Shown here one piece after another: positions 4,660 through 6,499 of a DNA stretch of 6,499 bases; the stretch's first letter is position 1, and every line of letters begins with the position of its first letter. Below the pieces are notes generated by a model. That model saw only the letters and a program-made list of their open reading frames with translations, made no database searches and was not told where the DNA came from. A program made the translations under genes and the position numbers. Origin of the DNA: Ruminococcus sp. UBA7477 (GTDB taxonomy: Bacteria > Bacillota > Clostridia > Oscillospirales > Ruminococcaceae); NCBI GenBank assembly GCA_002479715.1, contig DLOT01000052.1:3553-10051 (forward strand). Reading direction: 5' to 3'.

Positions 4660-6234
4660 ATGAAGCAACTCACACCGATCGAATTAGGGATCGCAGGAAA
4701 CGGAAAGGTCTATCGTAATCTGTCCGTTCCGGCATTGGTAGAGGCGGCTCTTCGCAGAGGCGAGGGCAGGCTCTCTGATACGGGCGCACTCGTTGTGGAA
4801 ACGGGCAAGTATACAGGCAGAAGCCCCGACGATAAGTTCATTGTCGATACTCTTGCCGTTCATGATGAGATAGCATGGGGCAAGATAAACGTTCCTATCT
4901 CTGAGGAGAAGTTCTGCTCGATAAAGAGCAAGCTTCTGTCCTATATGCAGAACAGAGAGGTTTTTGTTTTTGACGGCTTCGCAGGTGCAGATCCTAAGTA
5001 TACCCAGCGCTTCCGCATAATAAACGAGCTGGCAAGCCAGAATCTGTTTATACATCAGCTTCTGCTTCGCCCCACTGAGGAGCAGCTCGATGGCTATACA
5101 CCCGACTATACCGTGTACTGTGCGCCGGGCTTCAAATGCATACCCGAGATAGACGGCGTTCACAGCGAGGCGGCTATAATCATCAATTATGAGAGCCATG
5201 AGGTCGTTATCGCAGGAAGCGGCTATGCAGGCGAGATCAAAAAGAGCGTTTTCTCGGTAATGAACTATGTTCTGCCTAAGAAGGGCATCCTCTCGATGCA
5301 CTGCTCCGCCAACATCGGCGACGCAGGAGACAGCGCGGTGTTCTTCGGTCTTTCGGGAACGGGCAAGACGACCCTTTCCGCAGACCCCTCCAGAAACCTC
5401 ATCGGCGATGACGAACACGGTTGGTCGGACGACGGCGTGTTCAATATCGAGGGAGGCTGCTATGCCAAGTGCATCGGGCTGGAGCGTGAGCATGAGCCTG
5501 AGATCTATGACGCGATAAAGTTCGGAACACTGCTTGAAAACGTTATTGTTGACGAAAACGGCAAGCCTGACTATGCAGACGGCACTTTGACAGAGAATAC
5601 CCGTGCCGGTTACCCGATAAACTACATACCGAATGCCGCTATACCGGGCGTAGGCGGTCAGCCCAAGACCATAATCTTCCTTACGGCAGACGCTTTCGGA
5701 GTTCTGCCGCCCATCTCCAAGCTTAATGAGGATATGGCAATGTATCACTTCGTTTCGGGATACACGAGCAAGCTTGCCGGAACAGAACGCGGCATCACCG
5801 GGCCTGTGACTACGTTCTCGACACTTTTCGGCGCACCATTCTTCCCGCTGAATGCTTCCGTATACGCGACAATGCTCGGCGAGAAGCTCAAAAAGACGGG
5901 GGCTAACGTTTTCCTTGTAAACACGGGCTGGTGCGGAGGAGCTGCCGGAACAGTTCCGCGCATGAAGCTGAAGTATACGAGGGCGATGGTATCTGCCGCT
6001 TTGGCAGGCGAGCTGAATGACGTTGAGTATGACCTCGACCCGATCTTCAATCTCTACATACCTAAGAGCTGTCCCAACGTTCCTGCCGAGATACTCGACC
6101 CGAGAAATGTTTGGACCGACAAGGCAGAGTATGAAAAGGCAGCAAAGGCGCTTGCAGGCAAGTTTGCAGAAAACTTTGCAAAGAAGTATCCCGATATGCC
6201 GGCGAACATTTCAGGCGCAGGTCCGAGAGCATAA
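4660..6234 (+). CDS. pckA: Phosphoenolpyruvate carboxykinase (ATP)
   Basis: Interconverts oxaloacetate plus ATP and PEP plus CO2 plus ADP in the cytoplasm. In fermentative Clostridia it may run toward oxaloacetate to feed succinate formation, or serve gluconeogenesis; the direction here is inference. It has 524 aa, normal for the ATP-type family (about 525-540). By alignment with E. coli PckA the active-site set is complete: R54 (TGRSPDDKF; E. coli R65), Y189 (Y207), K195 (K213), H214 (H232, in MHCSAN), the P-loop GLSGTGKTT at 230-238 with S232 and K236, D251 in LIGDDEHGW (D269), and R315 in TENTR (R333). GGCYAK and SGYTSKLAGTERG are also present. The NTGW loop is unusual (NTGWCGGAAGTVPRM, 421-435). 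The start is the ATG 8 nt after AAAGGAGG. It stands alone, with its own consensus promoter and a terminator at 6333-6370. Confidence 0.98.
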   Translation: MKQLTPIELGIAGNGKVYRNLSVPALVEAALRRGEGRLSDTGALVVETGKYTGRSPDDKFIVDTLAVHDEIAWGKINVPISEEKFCSIKSKLLSYMQNREVFVFDGFAGADPKYTQRFRIINELASQNLFIHQLLLRPTEEQLDGYTPDYTVYCAPGFKCIPEIDGVHSEAAIIINYESHEVVIAGSGYAGEIKKSVFSVMNYVLPKKGILSMHCSANIGDAGDSAVFFGLSGTGKTTLSADPSRNLIGDDEHGWSDDGVFNIEGGCYAKCIGLEREHEPEIYDAIKFGTLLENVIVDENGKPDYADGTLTENTRAGYPINYIPNAAIPGVGGQPKTIIFLTADAFGVLPPISKLNEDMAMYHFVSGYTSKLAGTERGITGPVTTFSTLFGAPFFPLNASVYATMLGEKLKKTGANVFLVNTGWCGGAAGTVPRMKLKYTRAMVSAALAGELNDVEYDLDPIFNLYIPKSCPNVPAEILDPRNVWTDKAEYEKAAKALAGKFAENFAKKYPDMPANISGAGPRA

Positions 6235-6250
6235 GCGCAGCGTACCGCTG

Positions 6251-6265
6251 GCAACGTAACGTTGC
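6251..6265. repeat. 15-bp palindrome GCAACGT-A-ACGTTGC, copy B
   Basis: Identical to the palindrome at 4298-4312, but here wholly outside the coding region, 16 bases after the pckA stop codon. Confidence 0.85.
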
Positions 6266-6332
6266 ATCAACAGCCGCCTATTCTGACATAGGCTAGTTAG
6301 AAAGACAGAATGACGGCGGATTAAAAGAAATT

Positions 6333-6370
6333 AAGACCAAACCAAATGCAATAATTGGTTTGGTCTTTTT
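6333..6370 (+). terminator. Intrinsic terminator of pckA
   Basis: Stem AAGACCAAACCAA (6333-6345) pairs perfectly with TTGGTTTGGTCTT (6355-6367), 13 bp, loop ATGCAATAA, ending in a five-T run (6366-6370). It is homologous in position and partly in sequence to the terminator in copy A. Confidence 0.93.
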
Positions 6371-6438
6371 AATGCGTGACACGCCGTACTGCTATATTTT
6401 TCACGCGCCTTTTTAAAGTAAAAACTAAATAATATAAA

Positions 6439-6466
6439 GGGGCGCCCTCTATTGCAGGGCGTCCCC
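6439..6466 (-). terminator. Likely terminator for a leftward gene beyond the right edge, or a dispersed palindromic unit
   Basis: GGGGCGCCCT (6439-6448), loop CTATTGC, AGGGCG-T-CCCC (6456-6466) with one bulged T. On the minus strand the stem is followed by TTTATATTATTT, the shape of an intrinsic terminator for leftward transcription. GC-rich hairpins like this are also spread as short palindromic repeats in some Oscillospiraceae genomes (recalled, not checked). Confidence 0.6.
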
Positions 6467-6499
6467 TCTACACCCCTTGCGGAGCGCTTGTAAGGCAAT

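Larger units (their letters stand above)
6248..6404 (+). repeat. Structured 3'-UTR repeat element, copy B (after pckA)
   Basis: Starts 13 bases after the pckA stop. It holds the same blocks as copy A: the 19-base block at 6248-6266; the core at 6273-6322; a terminator at 6333-6370; GACACGCCGT at 6378-6387; TTTTTCAC at 6397-6404. Copy B is shorter because it lacks two insertions. Its core stem is the better formed: CCGCC (6274-6278) with GGCGG (6315-6319), and ATTCTG (6280-6285) with CAGAAT (6306-6311), closing a 20-base loop with an AG-rich 3' half. A hairpin CAGCG-TAC-CGCTG (6238-6250) abuts it on the left; a related hairpin lies after the palindrome in copy A. Confidence 0.85.

Noticed and set aside
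4684..5748. 354-codon open frame on the minus strand inside pckA
   Set aside because: It lies wholly antisense to a fully conserved PckA with complete catalytic motifs. The translation shows no recognisable domain, and such frames arise from codon bias on the coding strand.

Overview
The window looks like chromosomal DNA of an anaerobic Clostridia bacterium, most likely a Ruminococcus-like member of the Oscillospiraceae. This is inferred from strong AAAGGAG-type ribosome binding sites, sigma-A promoters, moderately GC-rich codons, a short methionine synthase, a Mrp ATPase with an N-terminal cysteine cluster, and an ATP-dependent PEP carboxykinase. No transposase, integrase, phage gene, CRISPR array, tRNA or rRNA is visible.

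Layout. Positions 1-1817 (+) hold the 3' three quarters of a cobalamin-dependent methionine synthase (metH), cut by the left window edge and lacking a C-terminal activation domain. Positions 1828-2238 (-) hold a small conserved-looking protein of unknown function, convergent with metH and only 10 bp from it. Positions 2239-2494 are an intergenic stretch with an extended -10 promoter and a perfect inverted repeat at the predicted transcription start. Positions 2495-3448 (+) encode a membrane-anchored protein that aligns with VanY-type D,D-carboxypeptidases (M15B) but has lost every zinc ligand and the catalytic base, so it is a likely pseudoenzyme. Positions 3482-4306 (+) encode a Mrp/NBP35-type Fe-S carrier ATPase, probably in the same operon. 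Positions 4660-6234 (+) encode PckA, with all catalytic residues present.

Non-coding DNA. The 353-base gap between mrp and pckA contains a structured repeat (copy A), an intrinsic terminator, a hairpin, and a near-perfect sigma-A promoter whose -35 box lies in a 19-bp palindrome. A diverged second copy of the repeat (copy B), with its own intrinsic terminator at the equivalent place, follows pckA. Base changes between the copies in the main stem keep pairing through G.U wobbles if the + strand is transcribed, so this is probably a 3'-UTR RNA element. The last 265 bases hold copy B and, at the right edge, a long GC hairpin that would work as a terminator for a leftward gene outside the window. 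I see no gene in 6235-6499.

How the parts relate. MetH, Mrp and PckA are housekeeping functions (methionine/folate cycle, Fe-S assembly, C4 anaplerosis or gluconeogenesis) with no obvious shared pathway. The most unusual content is the paired 3'-UTR element, the inactive-looking VanY homologue, and the operator-like palindromes at the two promoters.
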